A stretch of 64,000 bases of DNA from Streptomyces ferrugineus (lineage in GTDB: Bacteria; Actinomycetota; Actinomycetes; Streptomycetales; Streptomycetaceae): assembly GCF_015160855.1 (NCBI RefSeq), contig NZ_CP063373.1:7849001-7913000 (forward strand), in the 5' to 3' direction. The first letter of the stretch is position 1. The number at the start of each line of letters is the position of its first letter. Positions 51,438-62,795 of the stretch are shown piece after piece. The notes beneath the pieces are model-generated. The model did not search any database and had not been told where the DNA came from. It saw only the letters and a list, made by a program, of their open reading frames with translations. Position numbers and translations under genes: made by a program.

Positions 51438-52403
51438 TCAGCGGGTCTGCGCCACCTGGATCCGGCGCCGGCGCCACAGCACCAGCGGCACCGCACCCGC
51501 CAGGGCGAGCCCCTGCGGAGCCACCGTCAGAGCGGCGGACCGGGCGTTCAGGTTCTGGTCGAAGGTGTCCGGAACCGACAGCGCGTCCCAGCGGTTGACC
51601 GGCCAGGCGATCACGATGGCACGGCCGACGACCTGGTCGACGGGGACCATGCCGTCGTTCTTGTCGGACCGGTTGTAGCGCGAGTCCCGGGAGTTCTGCC
51701 GGTGGTCGCCCATGACCCAGATGAAGCCCTCGGGGATCTTCACCTTGAACTGGCCGCCCTGGTCGTCGACGCTGCACGGCGTGTTGCCGGGGTAGACGTA
51801 CGGCTCGTTCAGCGCCTTGCCGTTGACCGTCAGCGGGCCGGTCTTCTTGCACTCGACCGTGTCACCGCCGACGCCGATGACGCGCTTGATCAGGTCCTTC
51901 TCCTCCGCGGACGGCATCAGGCCGATCCAGCTGAGGAAGGTCTGCAGGGCGTTGGGGTCCGGGGTGGGCTCGCCCGCCAGCCAGTTGTCGGGGTCGTGGA
52001 AGACGACGACCTCGCCGCGCTCGGGCTCGGAGCCGAACCACGGGGTGAGCTTGTCGACCAGGACGCGGTCACCCTGCTGAAGGGTGTTCTGCATCGAGTC
52101 GGAGGGGATCGAGAACGCCTGCACCAGGAACGTCTTGATCAGCAGCGCGAGGACGAGCGCGATGCCGATCAGGATGGGCAGCTCCTTCCAGAAGGAGCGT
52201 TGCTTCTTCGGTGTGGGGGCCGCCCCGGACCCCGCGCCGTCGGTCGGCGGCTGCCCGCCCGACCCTTCGCCGTCACCGGCCGATCCGGGGTCATTCCCGG
52301 AGGTCACGGCGCCGTCCGCGGCCGGGTCGGCCGCTTCCACGGGGTGTCCGCGGTGCTCCTCGCCGTCGTGCCCGGACCGTGCGCCAACCGCCACATCCCC
52401 CAC
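51438..52403 (-). CDS. sipY: Type I signal peptidase SipY
   Basis: A 321-residue signal peptidase. GTG 52403 is favoured by AAGGAGTTGGC 5 bp upstream, giving a Gly/Asp/Glu-rich cytoplasmic tail of about 70 residues before the first helix ('ELPILIGIALVLALLIKTFLVQAF'). The Ser motif is 'PSDSMQNTLQQGDRVLVDKL' and the Lys motif 'DLIKRVIGVGGDTVEC'. A C-terminal helix follows. Its 5' end overlaps sipX coding by 113 bp. Confidence 0.92.
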   Translation of the reverse strand: MGDVAVGARSGHDGEEHRGHPVEAADPAADGAVTSGNDPGSAGDGEGSGGQPPTDGAGSGAAPTPKKQRSFWKELPILIGIALVLALLIKTFLVQAFSIPSDSMQNTLQQGDRVLVDKLTPWFGSEPERGEVVVFHDPDNWLAGEPTPDPNALQTFLSWIGLMPSAEEKDLIKRVIGVGGDTVECKKTGPLTVNGKALNEPYVYPGNTPCSVDDQGGQFKVKIPEGFIWVMGDHRQNSRDSRYNRSDKNDGMVPVDQVVGRAIVIAWPVNRWDALSVPDTFDQNLNARSAALTVAPQGLALAGAVPLVLWRRRRIQVAQTR

Positions 52404-53382
52404 GCCAACTCCTTACTCTGTGCCGCTGCCTGCCCCATAGACGACGCAGGCCCACCACTCCCATAACGAGCGGGAGTTCCGCAGGGGTCGGGAGCTGGAT
52501 CATTCCGTTCGGATCGTTGGAGACAACCCTATGCGACAGCTCGGGAGCCGCGGCCGACCCCGTCCCCCCACCCGACACGGAGGCGTAGGTGTTCGGCTCC
52601 TCCAGAGTGGTCATGTGGCCGAGCGGCCAGGCGATCCACATCGCCCGTCCGACCACCTCGTCCTCGGAGACCGTGCCGCCGTAGTCCTGGTCCTGGTGGG
52701 CGCGGGAGTCCGCGGAGTTGGCCCGGTGGTCACCCATCACCCACAGCCGGCCCTGCGGGACGGTGATGTCGAACTTCGCCTCGGAGGGGGCGTTGCCGGG
52801 GTACAGATAGTCCTCGTTCAGGGGAATCCCGTTGACGGTGACCCGCCCCTGCGTGTCACAGCACTTGACGCGGTCGCCACCGACGCCGACGACCCGCTTG
52901 ATGAGGTCCTTCTCGTCGTCTGAAGGCAGCAGGCCGATGAAGGCGAGCGCCTCCTTGACCTGTTTGATGACCACGGGGTCCTCCTTCTTCACCGTCGTCT
53001 GCTCGTCCTGGAGCCAGCCGCCCGGGTCCTTGAAGACGACGACGTCACCGCGCTGCGGCTTGGAGCCGAACCAGGGGGTGAGCTTGTCGACCAGGACGCG
53101 GTCGCCGATCTGGATCGTCTGCTCCATGGAGCCGGACGGGATCACGAAGGCCTGGACGAGGAACGTCTTCAGGACGAGCGCTATGAGGACCGCGACGCCG
53201 ACGAGGAGGGGTATCTCCTTGATCGCGGAGCGCCTGCGGCGCCGTTTGACCTTGCGCTGCAGCTTGCGCCGCTCCGCGCGCGTACGACCGCCGGCGGGGC
53301 TGGCTGCGCGCCGCACACCGGTGGGCAGCAGGTTTTCGGCGGGGCCGCTGGGCACGCCGCGGGGCTTGCCACGGTTACCCAT
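52291..53382 (-). CDS. sipX: Type I signal peptidase SipX
   Basis: A 363-residue signal peptidase. Start ATG 53382 overlaps the sipW stop by 8 bp; ATG 53397 is also possible. Basic N-terminal tail, helix ('EIPLLVGVAVLIALVLKTFLVQAF'), Ser motif 'PSGSMEQTIQIGDRVLVDKL' and Lys motif 'DLIKRVVGVGGDRVKCC'. The C-terminal 75 residues are Arg/Gly-rich and read into the sipY gene, with a weak helix ('LPLVMGVVGLRRLWG'). The long overlap with sipY is unusual. Confidence 0.88.
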   Translation of the reverse strand: MGNRGKPRGVPSGPAENLLPTGVRRAASPAGGRTRAERRKLQRKVKRRRRRSAIKEIPLLVGVAVLIALVLKTFLVQAFVIPSGSMEQTIQIGDRVLVDKLTPWFGSKPQRGDVVVFKDPGGWLQDEQTTVKKEDPVVIKQVKEALAFIGLLPSDDEKDLIKRVVGVGGDRVKCCDTQGRVTVNGIPLNEDYLYPGNAPSEAKFDITVPQGRLWVMGDHRANSADSRAHQDQDYGGTVSEDEVVGRAMWIAWPLGHMTTLEEPNTYASVSGGGTGSAAAPELSHRVVSNDPNGMIQLPTPAELPLVMGVVGLRRLWGRQRHRVRSWRGGCGGWRTVRARRRGAPRTPRGSGRPGRGRRRDLRE

Positions 53383-54139
53383 GCGCGCCCGCCGCATCGG
53401 ATGGCTTCGCCTCCGGGGCGCTCCGGCCGGCGTCGGCTTCGCCGGCCGGCACGCGCGCGTAGGCGTCGGGACGCTGCAGACGACTCCAGTGCGCGGTCGG
53501 CCATACGATCCAGTCGGCGCGGCCGACGACGTCGTCGACCGGGATCATGCCGCCGCCGGGCGAGCCCAGATGGTCGCGGGAGTCGCTGGAGGCGCTGCGG
53601 TGGTCGCCGAGGACGAACAGGGCGCCGTCGGGCACGACGACGTCGAACGGCACCGTGGACGGGCTGTCGCCGGGGTACACAAACGTCGACTCGTCGACCG
53701 ACCGGCCGTTCACCCGGATCCTCCCCTCCTCGTCACAGCAGACCACGCGGTCTCCCCCCACACCCACAACGCGTTTGATGTAGTCGGCATCCCCGAAATA
53801 CCCGGTTCCGTCGAACACGACAACATCCCCGCGCCGCGGATCGGCACCGAAACGGTACGCCAACTTATTTACGAGAACGCGGTCCCCGATCCTCAATCCG
53901 GACTCCATGGATCCGCTCGGAATCTCGAACGGCCGTACCACGAACATGTTGAGCAGCAGCAGAAACCCCAGCAGGACCAGCAGGGTCAGGCTGATCCGCC
54001 CGCCCGGCAGCCATTCGGTGATCCGCGCCGTCAACGCGAAGCGCGACCGTCCCTCCCGGCCCTCCGTGTCCGAGTTCGCCTCGGAGTCGGAAGGGCGGGA
54101 GGAGCGGTCGCGCTCCGTCGGCTGTGCTTCGGTGTCCAT
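53375..54139 (-). CDS. sipW: Type I signal peptidase SipW
   Basis: A 254-residue signal peptidase with one N-terminal helix ('ISLTLLVLLGFLLLLNMFVV'). Ser motif 'PSGSMESGLRIGDRVLVNKL' and Lys motif 'DADYIKRVVGVGGDRVVCC' are intact. Unlike its three neighbours it has no C-terminal membrane helix, ending in a Gly/Ala/Pro tail. ATG start at 54139. It is first in transcription order of the cluster and follows rplS. Confidence 0.93.
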   Translation of the reverse strand: MDTEAQPTERDRSSRPSDSEANSDTEGREGRSRFALTARITEWLPGGRISLTLLVLLGFLLLLNMFVVRPFEIPSGSMESGLRIGDRVLVNKLAYRFGADPRRGDVVVFDGTGYFGDADYIKRVVGVGGDRVVCCDEEGRIRVNGRSVDESTFVYPGDSPSTVPFDVVVPDGALFVLGDHRSASSDSRDHLGSPGGGMIPVDDVVGRADWIVWPTAHWSRLQRPDAYARVPAGEADAGRSAPEAKPSDAAGAHG

Positions 54140-54199
54140 CGGAGCCAGATGTTATCCGGCCCCGCTTTGGACCCCGCGGGGGCGAGCCCCCTGAAGCGC

Positions 54200-54550
54200 T
54201 CAGTTCTCGCGCTTCTCCTTGATCTTCGCCGCCTTGCCGCGCAGGTCGCGCAGGTAGTACAGCTTGGCGCGGCGCACGTCACCCTTGGTGACGAGCTCGA
54301 TCTTCTCGACGATCGGGGTGTGCACCGGGAAGGTGCGCTCGACGCCGACGGAGAAGGAGACCTTGCGGACCGTGAAGGTCTCGCGCACGCCGGCACCCTG
54401 GCGACGGATCACAACGCCCTTGAACTGCTGCACACGGGAGCGGTTGCCCTCGATGACGCGCACGTGGACGTTGACGGTGTCGCCCGGGCGGAAGGCCGGG
54501 ACGTCGCTGCGCAGCGACGCGGCGTCGACGGTGTCGAGCAGGTGAGACAT
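54200..54550 (-). CDS. rplS: 50S ribosomal protein L19
   Basis: A 116-residue ribosomal protein at the subunit interface. The whole protein is family-typical: '[70 protein letters not shown]' and '[24 protein letters not shown]'. Start ATG 54550 from homology; the ribosome-binding site is weak. Part of the rpsP-rimM-trmD-rplS order found in most bacteria. Confidence 0.97.
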   Translation of the reverse strand: MSHLLDTVDAASLRSDVPAFRPGDTVNVHVRVIEGNRSRVQQFKGVVIRRQGAGVRETFTVRKVSFSVGVERTFPVHTPIVEKIELVTKGDVRRAKLYYLRDLRGKAAKIKEKREN

Positions 54551-54684
54551 TTCGTCTGCTTTCTTCGCCCATGCCACAGGTCATAGGCGGGAGCTAGGTG
54601 TTTCGTGAGGATGCTGTCCGTGTCGGGGCGGGCGTCGTGTCCCCCTGTGGCAGGGGCGCACGCCGGACGACGCACAACAGCGGT

Positions 54685-55518
54685 CTATTCTTCCACGCCC
54701 TCGGTCCTGCGCCAAAATCGGCCGAACCGCTCCCCTTCCGGGTCGGGCATCCAGCCCAGGATGGAGAGCATCTCGCGGTCCTTCTTGTCGAAGGCCTTGG
54801 GATCGCAGCGCTCGATGAGGTCGGGCCGGTTGGCCGTCGTACGCCTCAGGGCCTCGTCGCGCCGCCAGCGGGCGATCTTGCCGTGGTGGCCGCTGAGCAG
54901 CACGTCGGGGATGCCCCGGCCGCGCCATTCGGGTGGCTTGGTGTAGACGGGGCCCTCCAGGAGGCTCGCCATGGCGCCGGGCGCGAAGGAGTCGTCGCGG
55001 TGGGACTCGGCGTTGCCCAGGACGCCGGGCAGCAGGCGCGCCACGGCCTCCGTGACGACCAGTACGGCCGCCTCGCCGCCGGCGAGGACGTAGTCGCCGA
55101 TGGACACCTCGTGGACGGGCATACGGGTGGCGTACTCGTCGATGACGCGGCGGTCGATGCCCTCGTAGCGGGCCGGCGTGAAGATCAGCCAGGGCCGCTC
55201 GGAGAGCTCGACGGCGAGTTCCTGGGTGAAGGGGCGGCCGCTGGGAGTGGGGACGATCAGACAGGGCGCGCCGGAGCCGCTCTCGTAGCCGTCGGCCAGC
55301 ACCGAGTCCAGCGCGTCACCCCAGGGGTCGGTCTTCATGACCATGCCGGGGCCGCCGCCGTACGGGGTGTCGTCGACCGTGTGGTGGCGGTCGTACGTCC
55401 AGGTACGCAGGTCGTGCACCTGGACGTCGAGCTGTCCACGCGCGCGTGCCTTGCCGACGAGGGAGACGTTCAGCGGCTCCAGATACTCGGGGAAGATCGT
55501 GACGACGTCGAGCCTCAT
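54685..55518 (-). CDS. trmD: tRNA (guanine-37-N1)-methyltransferase
   Basis: A 277-residue SPOUT methyltransferase that makes m1G37 in tRNAs reading CNN codons. The knot and SAM site are in '[16 protein letters not shown]', '[14 protein letters not shown]', '[53 protein letters not shown]'. ATG 55518 overlaps the rimM stop (ATGA). Co-transcribed with rimM and rplS. Confidence 0.97.
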   Translation of the reverse strand: MRLDVVTIFPEYLEPLNVSLVGKARARGQLDVQVHDLRTWTYDRHHTVDDTPYGGGPGMVMKTDPWGDALDSVLADGYESGSGAPCLIVPTPSGRPFTQELAVELSERPWLIFTPARYEGIDRRVIDEYATRMPVHEVSIGDYVLAGGEAAVLVVTEAVARLLPGVLGNAESHRDDSFAPGAMASLLEGPVYTKPPEWRGRGIPDVLLSGHHGKIARWRRDEALRRTTANRPDLIERCDPKAFDKKDREMLSILGWMPDPEGERFGRFWRRTEGVEE

Positions 55519-56060
55519 GCGCTGTCGTCCCTCGAGGAGACGATCTCGGCCTGGTCGTCGATCAGACCCGGCGGCGGGGTGATGACCGCCCGCTGCTCCT
55601 CCAGGTCGATCTCGGCGACGATCTCCTCGACGAAGGGGATCATCACCTCGCTCCCGTCGGGCCGCTCGACGATGAAGAGGTCCTGCGAGGGCAGGTGCGA
55701 GATCTCGGTGATACGGCCGATCTCCACGCCCTCGGCGGTGACCACGTCGAGGTCGATGAGCTGGTGGTCGTAGTACTCGTCCTCCTCCTCGGGCAGCTCG
55801 TCCGGATCGACCTCGGCGATCAGGAGGGTGTTGCGCAGCGCCTCGGCGCCGCTGCGGTCGCGCACGCCCTCGAAGCGCAGGAGGAGACGGCCGCTGTGGA
55901 CCCGGCCGGTCTCGATGGTGAGCGGGCCCGCGGACGCGGGATCGGTGGCGAGTACGGCGCCGGGGGCGAGCCTGAGTTCCGGCTCGTCCGTGCGTACCTC
56001 CACGGTGACCTCGCCCTTGATGCCGTGGGCACGGCCGATCCGTGCGACTACCAGCTGCAC
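55515..56060 (-). CDS. rimM: Ribosome maturation factor RimM
   Basis: A 181-residue 30S assembly factor. N-terminal RimM barrel ('[37 protein letters not shown]') and PRC-barrel C-terminal half ('[34 protein letters not shown]', '[27 protein letters not shown]') are complete. ATG start. 4-bp overlap with trmD. Confidence 0.97.
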   Translation of the reverse strand: MQLVVARIGRAHGIKGEVTVEVRTDEPELRLAPGAVLATDPASAGPLTIETGRVHSGRLLLRFEGVRDRSGAEALRNTLLIAEVDPDELPEEEDEYYDHQLIDLDVVTAEGVEIGRITEISHLPSQDLFIVERPDGSEVMIPFVEEIVAEIDLEEQRAVITPPPGLIDDQAEIVSSRDDSA

Positions 56061-56143
56061 TGTGCTTGCTCTCCTGTCGAACGACTACGGGCCGGGGACG
56101 GCCCAGTGGCCCTCCCCGGCCCGAGCCGGTGCTGTGTTCGGCG

Positions 56144-56383
56144 TCAGCGGACGTGGTCCACGTCGACGAGGTCGACGCGGACACCGCGGCCACCGATGGC
56201 GCCCACGACGGTGCGCAGAGCGCGCGCGGTGCGGCCGTTGCGACCGATCACCTTGCCGAGGTCGTCGGGGTGGACCCGGACCTCCAGCACGCGCCCGCGG
56301 CGCAGGTTGCGGGATGCGACCTGCACATCGTCAGGGTTGTCGACGATGCCCTTCACGAGGTGCTCGAGAGCCTCCTCGAGCAT
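56144..56383 (-). CDS. khpA: KH-domain RNA-binding protein KhpA
   Basis: A 79-residue single KH domain with 'LGKVIGRNGRTARALRTVVGAIGGRGVRVDLVDVDHV', where the GRNG loop is the RNA-binding GxxG. KhpA pairs with KhpB in other bacteria to bind mRNAs and influence division. Located between rpsP and rimM, a conserved position. ATG start 2 bp past the rpsP stop. Confidence 0.94.
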   Translation of the reverse strand: MLEEALEHLVKGIVDNPDDVQVASRNLRRGRVLEVRVHPDDLGKVIGRNGRTARALRTVVGAIGGRGVRVDLVDVDHVR

Positions 56384-56385
56384 GC

Positions 56386-56805
56386 TCAGGCCTCGGCCGA
56401 CTCGGACTCGGCCGCGGCCTCGTCCTTCTTCTCCGCCTTCTTCTTCTGGGTGATCGCCTCACCCTTGCCCTCGTCGTCGCCACCGAGGGCCTCGAACGAC
56501 GGGCGCGCCTTCTTCGGCTCGGCAACCAGCAGCGGAGCCGGGGCGGGCTCGCCCTTGAACTTCTGCCAGTCGCCGGTCTTCTTCAGAATGGCGAGGACGG
56601 GCTCGGTCGGCTGCGCGCCGACACCCAGCCAGTACGCCACACGGTCGGCGTCCACCTCGATGACCGACGGGTGGTAGGTCGGGTGGTACTTGCCGATCTC
56701 CTCGATCGCACGGCCGTCACGGCGCGTGCGGGAGTCGGCGACGACGATGCGGTAGTGAGGCGAACGGATCTTGCCCAGACGCTTCAGCTTGATCTTGACT
56801 GCCAC
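56386..56805 (-). CDS. rpsP: 30S ribosomal protein S16
   Basis: A 139-residue ribosomal protein whose first 80 residues are S16 ('[43 protein letters not shown]', '[21 protein letters not shown]') with an Ala/Lys/Glu-rich actinobacterial tail. GTG 56805 is the homologous start; the upstream frame is noise. First gene of the rpsP-khpA-rimM-trmD-rplS cluster. Confidence 0.97.
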   Translation of the reverse strand: MAVKIKLKRLGKIRSPHYRIVVADSRTRRDGRAIEEIGKYHPTYHPSVIEVDADRVAYWLGVGAQPTEPVLAILKKTGDWQKFKGEPAPAPLLVAEPKKARPSFEALGGDDEGKGEAITQKKKAEKKDEAAAESESAEA

Positions 56806-57102
56806 GGGAGTGGGTTCTCCTGGATTTGACGTGGTTGGGCACGGCGAGAGAAGCCGCGTGGGGTTGCGGTACCCGAGGTGCCCGATGGACGCGTCAGCCG
56901 GAGGAGAGAGGGGTCCTGTGCGGCTGTCGAGTACAGCTAGCCATTGTGCCATACCCCGCGGGTCGCTTTTGGCCGAGGGGGCGGTGAGCTGTGCGCGGGC
57001 ATGACTGATGGGGCGCCGCCGCGTGCGGTGCGGCGGCACCCCGGGCGTCGACGTCACGACCTGAACCGACAGCCACGAGATGCCGGTGCCGACGGGACGC
57101 CG
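56806..57102. other. rpsP promoter region
   Basis: 297 bp between the rpsP start and the end of the next leftward gene. It must contain the promoter of the ribosomal operon. No confident hexamers, hairpin or binding site was recognised. Confidence 0.4.
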
Positions 57103-57699
57103 TTACGCCGCTCCGACCACCTCGGGGATCCGGAACGGCTTTCCGCAGCCGCCGCACACGATCGGGGCCTGGGCCAGGACCGACGGGACGACCCGGACGT
57201 TGCGGCCGCAGTCGCAGACCGCCTTGACGCGGACGCCGCCCCCGGAGGAGCCGTGCCGGGCCGCCGGGCCCCGGAAGGTCCGGCCGGTGTCGGCGGAGGT
57301 CGCCGCGGTGTGGGCCTTCAGGGCGCGCTGGAGGCGTTCGATGGTCGGGCGGTAGCGCCGCTTGGCCTCGGGGTTGAGCGTGACCAGGGAGAAACCGCTG
57401 CTCGGGTGCGGTTCCTCGGGGTGGTCCAGGCCCAGCTCCTCGGCGATGGCGAGGAATCTGCGGTTGTGGTAGCGGCCGGCCCGGGAGGTGTCGCGGACGC
57501 CGCGCGCGGCGGCGACGCCATGGACTGCCTCGTGAAGCAGTCGCTCGAAGGAGAGCTCGTGACCGCACGCGGACGACGACTCCCCGATCAGGGACTCTGG
57601 CGCGGCGAGATCTGGCAGCTCGGGGTGGTACCGCTGAATGTCGGCCCACGCCTGTGCCAGCTCTGCGGCGAGAACAGGTGGTGTCTGTGTCGTGCTCAC
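57103..57699 (-). CDS. SprT-like zinc-ribbon protein, conserved in Streptomyces
   Basis: A 198-residue protein, GTG start at 57699 with no strong ribosome-binding site; the open frame extends 21 codons upstream. 'LLHEAVHGVAAARGVRDTSRAGRYHNRRFLAIAEELGL' contains HEAVH, the HExxH zinc-peptidase motif, with a further His as in SprT. The C-terminus has a zinc ribbon ('VCDCGRNVRVV' and 'VCGGCGKPF', a CxC and CxxC pair). It may be a DNA-repair-type metalloprotease, but its targets are unknown. Confidence 0.85.
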   Translation of the reverse strand: MSTTQTPPVLAAELAQAWADIQRYHPELPDLAAPESLIGESSSACGHELSFERLLHEAVHGVAAARGVRDTSRAGRYHNRRFLAIAEELGLDHPEEPHPSSGFSLVTLNPEAKRRYRPTIERLQRALKAHTAATSADTGRTFRGPAARHGSSGGGVRVKAVCDCGRNVRVVPSVLAQAPIVCGGCGKPFRIPEVVGAA

Positions 57700-58222
57700 G
57701 TAATGACAACGAGCCGGAGTGCCGCTGTGTTCCGATTCCAGGGCATCCCAAATAATTTGCACGTACCCGTCAGTTGTGAATGATGCGCCACGACGAGGGC
57801 GGGTGCGCTGATCTGCGGAGAAGCCTCACACCTCGTAACAAGCTGGTGCGTAGTCCCACGTACGCCCCGGCGTGTAGCCCGCGTCCAGACGCCGGGACCC
57901 CTGTGGTTCACGGATGGGCAAGAGGCGTTTCGGCCACCCTCGTTCCGCGCGGGCGTCATCTCAGTAAGCGCACGCCACGACGGCGACGTTACCGGGTTCG
58001 CCGCGGCTGTCCCGCACCGGCCCGTCCTCGGCGCCCGAAGGTTGCCGGAATGTGAATTCTGGCCACGGACGCGGACAACCCACAAGCCGGGCCCCGCGAC
58101 CCCTGGACGCGGCGTCGGGCGCGGAGTTTCCTGGCATACGGGGGAAGCGTGAGCGCATCGTCACGGGGCGCTACGGAATCGGGCACAGCGGCGGCAACTC
58201 TCGGCGGATTGGGGCGCTTTAC
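57700..58222. other. 523-bp divergent intergenic region
   Basis: The stretch separates the SprT-like gene and the methyltransferase and presumably holds both promoters. It is AT-richer near 57735-57790 (AAATAATTTGCA). A longer in-frame start for either gene is possible. No conserved RNA or clear operator was recognised. Confidence 0.4.
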
Positions 58223-59080
58223 ATGACACCTACGCTCGTGCGGCAGCACCGACCTCACGCGGGCACGACGCCCCCCGTGGACCTGTGTGCACGCGCGCGT
58301 GACTGGTCCGAGATCCAGGAGCGGATGCTGGTCCCGCTCTACGAGACCGTCTACGAGCGACTGGAAGTAGGCCCGGGCACCCGGCTGCTGGGCCTCGGCT
58401 GCGGCAGCGGGCTCGCCCTGGTGATGGCGGCTTCCAGAGGCGCGGCGGTCACCGGTGTCGAGTCCTCCTCCCCCGAACGGCTGGCGCTGGCCCGGCAGCG
58501 GCTGCTGCCCGGGGCGTGGGACACGCGCGCGCGTGCCGACACCCGCCTCGTCGACGGCTCGCCCCGGGACACGGCGGACGCCCAGGCGCCCGCGTGCACC
58601 CTGGTGACCGCGTTCGAGCCCATCGGCTGCCTCGCGGGCGACTCGGAGGGGCTCGGTGAGACGCTCGCGGCCGCGACGCCGCTCGCCGAGCGGGGGGCGC
58701 CCGTGGTGCTCGCCGGCTGGGGTCCGCCGGAGCGCTGCGCCACGTCGTCCGTGCTGCGGGTCGCCACGAAGCTGGCCGATCCCCTGCGCGGCACCGGCAG
58801 TTGGCGCCCCGCCCGGCGCGACGACCTGGAAGAGGTCGCCCAGCGCGCGGGGCTGAAGCCGGACGGTTCCGGGCGGGTGGCCTGTCCCTTCGGGTACGCG
58901 GACCTCGACAGTGCCGTACGGGGACTGCTGTCGACGGGGCTGTTCGACGCGGCGATCTCCGCGACCGACCAGGTGCAGGTGGACAAGGAGCTGACGGAGG
59001 CGCTGCATCCGCATCTGCGCGAGGACGGCACGGTGTGGATGCCGAACGTCTTCCGGTACCTGATCGCCCGCGTGCCCTGA
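58223..59080 (+). CDS. Class I SAM-dependent methyltransferase
   Basis: A 285-residue Rossmann methyltransferase. SAM motif I reads 'RLLGLGCGSGLALVMAASRGAAVTGVESS', where the Gly-x-Gly-x-Gly is GLGCGSG and the acidic tip is Glu in 'GVESS'. The 3' half ('FVRYLIARVP'-type end) is typical of small-molecule or protein methyltransferases in Streptomyces; the substrate is unknown. Start ATG 58223 is plausible but the upstream open frame leaves room for longer forms. Convergent with ftsH. Confidence 0.82.
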   Translation: MTPTLVRQHRPHAGTTPPVDLCARARDWSEIQERMLVPLYETVYERLEVGPGTRLLGLGCGSGLALVMAASRGAAVTGVESSSPERLALARQRLLPGAWDTRARADTRLVDGSPRDTADAQAPACTLVTAFEPIGCLAGDSEGLGETLAAATPLAERGAPVVLAGWGPPERCATSSVLRVATKLADPLRGTGSWRPARRDDLEEVAQRAGLKPDGSGRVACPFGYADLDSAVRGLLSTGLFDAAISATDQVQVDKELTEALHPHLREDGTVWMPNVFRYLIARVP

Positions 59081-59096
59081 GCCGGGGCGCGCCGCC

Positions 59097-61034
<1,938 letters not shown>

Positions 61035-61080
61035 ATCTGGACGTTACGGCAGAGAGCGGGCCACGGCACGCGCACAGAGC

Positions 61081-61117
61081 ACCGAGGGCGCCCCTCCTGG
61101 GGAGGGGCGCCCTCGGT
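61081..61117 (-). terminator. Terminator after ffh
   Basis: ACCGAGGGCGCCCCTCC (61081-61097) and its exact complement (61101-61117) form a 17-bp stem with a 3-nt loop, 18 bp past the ffh stop and before the ftsH start region. Confidence 0.9.
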
Positions 61118-61134
61118 GACGTGGCGGACGGGTC

Positions 61135-62688
61135 TCAGCCCATGAACTTCTTGAACTCGTCCGGCAGCTCGAAGTCCTGCCCGGCCTGCTGGCCCGGCAG
61201 CCCGAAGGCGCTGCCGCCCTGCTCCGCGGCGGCCCGGCGCGCGGCGGCCTCCTGCTCCTGCTGCTTGCGCTTCATCGGGTTGCCGGAGCGCTGCTTGCCC
61301 TTGGCCTTCTTCGGCTGCTTCTTCGTCCGGCCGGGGCCGCCACCCATGCCCGGCATCCCCGGCATCCCGGGCATGCCGCCGCCCTGGGCCATGCGGGACA
61401 TCATCTTGCGGGCCTCGAAGAACCGCTCGACGAGGTTCTTGACCGCGCTGACCTCGACACCGGAACCGCGGGCGATACGGGCGCGCCGCGAGCCGTTGAT
61501 GATCGTCGGCTCCTGGCGCTCGCCCGGGGTCATCGACTTGATGATCGCGGCCGTGCGGTCGACGTCACGCTCGTCGAGGTTGTTGATCTGGTCCTTGATC
61601 TGGCCCATGCCCGGGAGCATGCCGAGCAGCTTGGAGATGGAGCCCATCTTCCTGACCTGCTCCATCTGGGCCAGGAAGTCGTCGAGGGTGAAGTCCTGGC
61701 CCTTCTTGGAGGCCAGCTTCTCGGCCATCTTCTGGGCTTCGGCCTGGTCGAAGGTCTTCTCCGCCTGCTCGATCAGGGTGAGCAGGTCACCCATGTCGAG
61801 GATGCGGGAGGCCATCCGGTCCGGGTGGAAGGCGTCGAAGTCGTCGAGCTTCTCGCCGTTCGACGCGAACATGATCGGCTTGCCGGTGATCTGCCGGATC
61901 GACAGGGCGGCACCACCGCGGGCGTCACCGTCGAGCTTGGAGAGCACCACGCCGTCGAAGCCGACGCCGTCGCGGAAGGCCTCGGCGGTGTTGACGGCGT
62001 CCTGACCGATCATCGCGTCGACGACGAACAGGATCTCGTCCGGGGAGACCGCGTCCCGGATGTCCGCGGCCTGCTGCATCATCTCCTGGTCGATACCCAG
62101 GCGGCCGGCGGTGTCCACGATCACGATGTCGTGGACCTTGGCCTTGGCGTGCTCGATGGAGTCCTTGGCGACCTTGATCGGGTCACCGACGCCGTTGCCC
62201 GGCTCCGGGGCGAAGACCGCGACGCCGGCGCGCTCGGCGACGACGCTGAGCTGGTTCACGGCGTTGGGGCGCTGGAGGTCGGCGGCGACCAGCAGCGGCG
62301 AGTGGCCCTGCTCCTTCAGCCAGCGGCCGAGCTTGCCCGCGAGGGTGGTCTTACCGGCACCCTGCAGACCCGCCAGCATGATCACGGTCGGCGGTGTCTT
62401 CGCGAACCGCAGGCGGCGGGTCTCGCCGCCGAGGATCGTCACGAGCTCGTCGTTGACGATCTTCAGGACCTGCTGGGCCGGGTTCAGCGCCTTGGAGACC
62501 TCGGCGCCGAGGGCACGCTCCTTGACGTTCTTGATGAACGACCGGACGACAGGCAGCGCCACGTCCGCTTCGAGAAGTGCGATGCGGATCTCGCGCGCGG
62601 TGGCGTCGATGTCCGCCTCGGAGAGCCGTCCCTTGCCGCGCAGGTTCTTGAAAGTCGCTGAGAGGCGATCGGAGAGAGTATCGAACAC
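61135..62688 (-). CDS. ffh: Signal recognition particle protein Ffh
   Basis: A 517-residue GTPase that targets nascent membrane proteins. N domain, then G domain with 'GLQGAGKTTLAGKLG' and 'VDTAGRLGID', and a C-terminal Met-rich M domain ('MMSRMAQGGGMPGMPGMPGMGGGPG') that binds SRP RNA and signal peptides. True start is GTG 62688 ('FDTLSDRLSATFKNL'); the longer frame is noise. Ends with a Lys/Gln-rich tail typical of actinobacteria. Confidence 0.97.
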   Translation of the reverse strand: MFDTLSDRLSATFKNLRGKGRLSEADIDATAREIRIALLEADVALPVVRSFIKNVKERALGAEVSKALNPAQQVLKIVNDELVTILGGETRRLRFAKTPPTVIMLAGLQGAGKTTLAGKLGRWLKEQGHSPLLVAADLQRPNAVNQLSVVAERAGVAVFAPEPGNGVGDPIKVAKDSIEHAKAKVHDIVIVDTAGRLGIDQEMMQQAADIRDAVSPDEILFVVDAMIGQDAVNTAEAFRDGVGFDGVVLSKLDGDARGGAALSIRQITGKPIMFASNGEKLDDFDAFHPDRMASRILDMGDLLTLIEQAEKTFDQAEAQKMAEKLASKKGQDFTLDDFLAQMEQVRKMGSISKLLGMLPGMGQIKDQINNLDERDVDRTAAIIKSMTPGERQEPTIINGSRRARIARGSGVEVSAVKNLVERFFEARKMMSRMAQGGGMPGMPGMPGMGGGPGRTKKQPKKAKGKQRSGNPMKRKQQEQEAAARRAAAEQGGSAFGLPGQQAGQDFELPDEFKKFMG

Positions 62689-62740
62689 GGCGCTCGCGGT
62701 CCTCGGGGTCGGTGGCAGCTGGGAATCGCCCTCCAGGGTA

Positions 62741-62795
62741 TCCCGGCGACGCAGGTTGCCGGGATCCCTGGGTTCAGAGCCTGCGAACAGGCTCT
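62741..62795 (-). terminator. Hairpins between glnD and ffh
   Basis: TCCCGGC (62741-62747) pairs with GCCGGGA (62758-62764), and AGAGCCTG-CGAA-CAGGCTCT (62776-62795) is a perfect 8-bp stem starting at the glnD stop. Together they probably end glnD transcription. Confidence 0.6.
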
